Source of the DNA: Cylindrospermum stagnale PCC 7417
GTDB lineage: Bacteria > Cyanobacteriota > Cyanobacteriia > Cyanobacteriales > Nostocaceae
Direction of reading: 5' to 3'
DNA: 64,000 nt
Assembly: GCF_000317535.1 (NCBI RefSeq)
Contig: NC_019757.1
Coordinates: 5,421,501-5,485,500, forward strand
Below the pieces are notes generated by a model. It ran no database searches and was not told the origin of the DNA. It worked only from the letters and a program-made list of their open reading frames with translations. Below are positions 62,665-64,000 of this stretch, piece by piece (position 1 is the first letter of the stretch; every line of letters starts with the position of its first letter). The position numbers were made by a program, and so were the translations under genes.

Positions 62665-63045
62665 TTATGAACGTTCTAGATGCTGGGTCAGAGACTCTGA
62701 GTCTTCTAATGTGTCAGAAGCCTCACTCGTTACATCGACAGTGGTTTGCCGCTTTAAGGTTTGGCTTTCGCGCTGAGTGGCATCTACACCAGCTGCGATC
62801 GCATCTCGCAGTCTATCTAAAGTTTCATCCCAGTTTCGCAGTGCGCTGGCAGAAAGCCTGTCTGCTTGGATTTGTACACTCGTTGATAAATCCTCTGCCA
62901 ACTCTGGTAGAGCATCAGCAGATTTTTTCAACAGTTTACGGGTTTCGCGCCCTGTGCGGGGAGCAATCAGCAAACCGGTCAAAGCACCGATAGTAGCTCC
63001 CAGCATCAAACCGCCAAAAAATACTCCAGAACGGTTATTAGACAT
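62665..63045 (-). CDS. YtxH domain protein
   Basis: 126 residues. The N-terminal glycine-rich membrane helix FFGGLMLGATIGALTGLLIA is followed by PRTGRETRKLLKKSADAL, the YtxH signature, then a coiled-coil region and an acidic Ser/Glu tail. Generic stress-associated membrane protein family with unknown mechanism. It lies 11 bp upstream of the DUF948 gene on the same strand, likely one operon. Confidence 0.85.
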   Translation of the reverse strand: MSNNRSGVFFGGLMLGATIGALTGLLIAPRTGRETRKLLKKSADALPELAEDLSTSVQIQADRLSASALRNWDETLDRLRDAIAAGVDATQRESQTLKRQTTVDVTSEASDTLEDSESLTQHLERS

Positions 63046-63172
63046 CTTGTTGTTTTTCTCCTTAAACCCATTTTAGGTGGGTTTTATCCCCTTGCAAGTA
63101 CTGAAGGGGTTTATCCAAATTAATCTATCGTGACAATATATCAGCCAAAAATGTTGCTTTTATGGATGGGCT

Positions 63173-63508
63173 TCATTTGGCAACTATCTTTTTCCCTAAT
63201 ATCGGCCCTAGTCGCCCAAAATATCGCTGCCAAGTTTGTTGTCCTAGCAACAACAGGCTGATAATTTGCCGCACTTGCTGGATTTGCATTTGTACACCCA
63301 GGTTAGACTGTCGCAAGTTATAAATTGCCTGCTGGCTGGTAGATATATTTTCCGGTGCATTCTTTAGTGCTGCATGAGTTGCGCGTTCATAGGCAGTTAA
63401 GCGATTTGCTACGAATGCCAACAGATGCTTAAGTTTCCAAACTCGCCAAGCTGCGTAGAGTAATATCAACGATATTAGGGTATTAATGACGACAACAAGT
63501 AGTACCAT
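63173..63508 (-). CDS. Small membrane protein, unknown
   Basis: 111 residues. One N-terminal transmembrane helix (about 2-22; VVVINTLISLILLYAAW), then a helical, Gln-rich region. The basic C-terminus ends GPILGKKIVAK. No family recognised, but it fits the group of small envelope proteins next to it (YtxH and DUF948 genes on the same strand, about 130 bp away). Confidence 0.65.
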   Translation of the reverse strand: MVLLVVVINTLISLILLYAAWRVWKLKHLLAFVANRLTAYERATHAALKNAPENISTSQQAIYNLRQSNLGVQMQIQQVRQIISLLLLGQQTWQRYFGRLGPILGKKIVAK

Positions 63509-63654
63509 TTTTTATCTTCGCTCAAGTCTGTTTTGAGGGATTTTTCTGTAATTTTGACTTGGCTTTCAGTCAATGATAGCGGTTGAGTCTCTGTGTCAAT
63601 ACTCACTCTGGCAATTGAATCAAGGGAATAAAGGCGATCGCACATAATTGCCAT
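63475..63654 (-). CDS. Possible small ORF of 59 residues
   Basis: ATG at 63654, stop inside the start region of the next gene (34-bp overlap in another frame). The product is hydrophilic (SLDSIARVSIDTETQPLSL, then TESQVKITEKSLKTDL). Overlap with a downstream start resembles translational coupling, but the ribosome-binding site is weak and no family is recognised. Confidence 0.3.
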   Translation of the reverse strand: MAIMCDRLYSLDSIARVSIDTETQPLSLTESQVKITEKSLKTDLSEDKKWYYLLSSLIP

Positions 63655-63743
63655 AATTAAATTATCCCCCGTGTGAATAGCTGGAATGATTACTAATTAA
63701 GGATATTCATTCATAGTCATTAATATTCATAGTCAAATCATAG

Positions 63744-63959
63744 TCAATCTTTTGGTAGTTCTGGTGGCAGAGGTAATTCTGGCGGTACAGGCAGAGTAGC
63801 ACCATCATAGAAAACGGCCGCTTTACCTTCACTTCTAGCAGCATTAATAGCTTGTCTAGCTTCATCCCACGATGGAAAAGTTAGAAAATGCCATTCTCCA
63901 ATATCATCGTTAGCAATGGCTATAGTGGTTTTCTGTTGTGTCCAATCGTTATCTGACAT
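63744..63959 (-). CDS. Small hypothetical protein with Pro-rich tail
   Basis: 71 residues. The core TIAIANDDIGEWHFLTFPSW, then DEARQAINAARSEGKAAVFY looks like a small alpha/beta domain. The tail is LPVPPELPLPPELPKD. No known function or family recognised. It lies at the window edge, and a clear GGTATG context before the ATG gives only weak ribosome-binding support. Confidence 0.6.
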   Translation of the reverse strand: MSDNDWTQQKTTIAIANDDIGEWHFLTFPSWDEARQAINAARSEGKAAVFYDGATLPVPPELPLPPELPKD

Positions 63960-64000
63960 ACCTTACATCGTGGCAAGTAGCAGATTAAGTATAGAACATA

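Overview
The window is chromosome from a filamentous cyanobacterium of the Nostoc/Anabaena type. The evidence is: psaK (photosystem I), a fused NrtC nitrate-transport ATPase, COP23 and CcbP family proteins, very frequent HIP1 octamers (GCGATCGC), heptanucleotide short tandem repeats between genes, many small palindromic repeats, and 7-1-7 AT-rich boxes of the kind bound by cyanobacterial Zur.

Layout. 1-5.0 kb: nitrate ABC transporter nrtA (3' part), nrtB, nrtC, nrtD. 5.1-6.9 kb: methyltransferase, HAD hydrolase, tRNA-Ala(CGC). 7.0-14.0 kb: a decayed type I restriction-modification locus on the minus strand. hsdR and hsdS are open, but hsdM has lost its catalytic core. A Uma2 gene and a VapBC-like pair sit between hsdR and hsdS. 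14.1-15.7 kb: acetyltransferase, CcbP-like calcium-binding protein, repeat-rich gap. 15.7-18.9 kb: nucleoside/ribose salvage group (ribokinase, yeast-type cytosine deaminase, nucleoside hydrolase, NUDIX hydrolase). 19.0-21.1 kb: an overlapping pair resembling DgcA and DgcN of N-acetyl-D-glutamate metabolism. 21.4-28.9 kb: exported protein, a large membrane-anchored repeat protein, a decayed MntA-HepT toxin-antitoxin remnant, an M48 protease and a COP23 protein. 29.3-41.1 kb: a type I secretion island with a 1814-residue extracellular nuclease/phosphatase, a parvulin-like PPIase, an ABC exporter with an N-terminal cyclic-nucleotide-binding domain, and an HlyD adaptor. 41.2-45.7 kb: hydantoinase/5-oxoprolinase A and B subunits separated by a membrane protein gene. 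46.1-48.0 kb: an HTH plus periplasmic-binding-protein-fold fusion.

48.3-57.8 kb looks like a metal-homeostasis region. It has an orphan zinc/manganese-type binding lipoprotein, two small exported proteins ending in a CxCxxC motif, a WD40 protein, and a COG0523 GTPase with CxCC behind a Zur-like box. A second Zur-like box precedes a compact operon of a divergent P-loop protein without CxCC and two calcineurin-like phosphatases. One phosphatase has cysteines at two metal-ligand positions and the other has lost nearly all its ligands. This operon is my best candidate for an undescribed zinc-limitation system. SufE, an alpha/beta hydrolase lacking the nucleophile serine, and psaK are interspersed.

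57.9-64.0 kb: Uma2, dapB, a membrane protein, CobH/CbiC, a TPM-domain (Psb32-like) protein, DUF948 and YtxH proteins and small hypotheticals.

A recurring theme is small palindromic repeats inserted in frame into coding genes (HAD hydrolase, WD40, alpha/beta hydrolase, DUF948 gene) and between genes. All functional calls come from reading motifs by eye; no database search was run.
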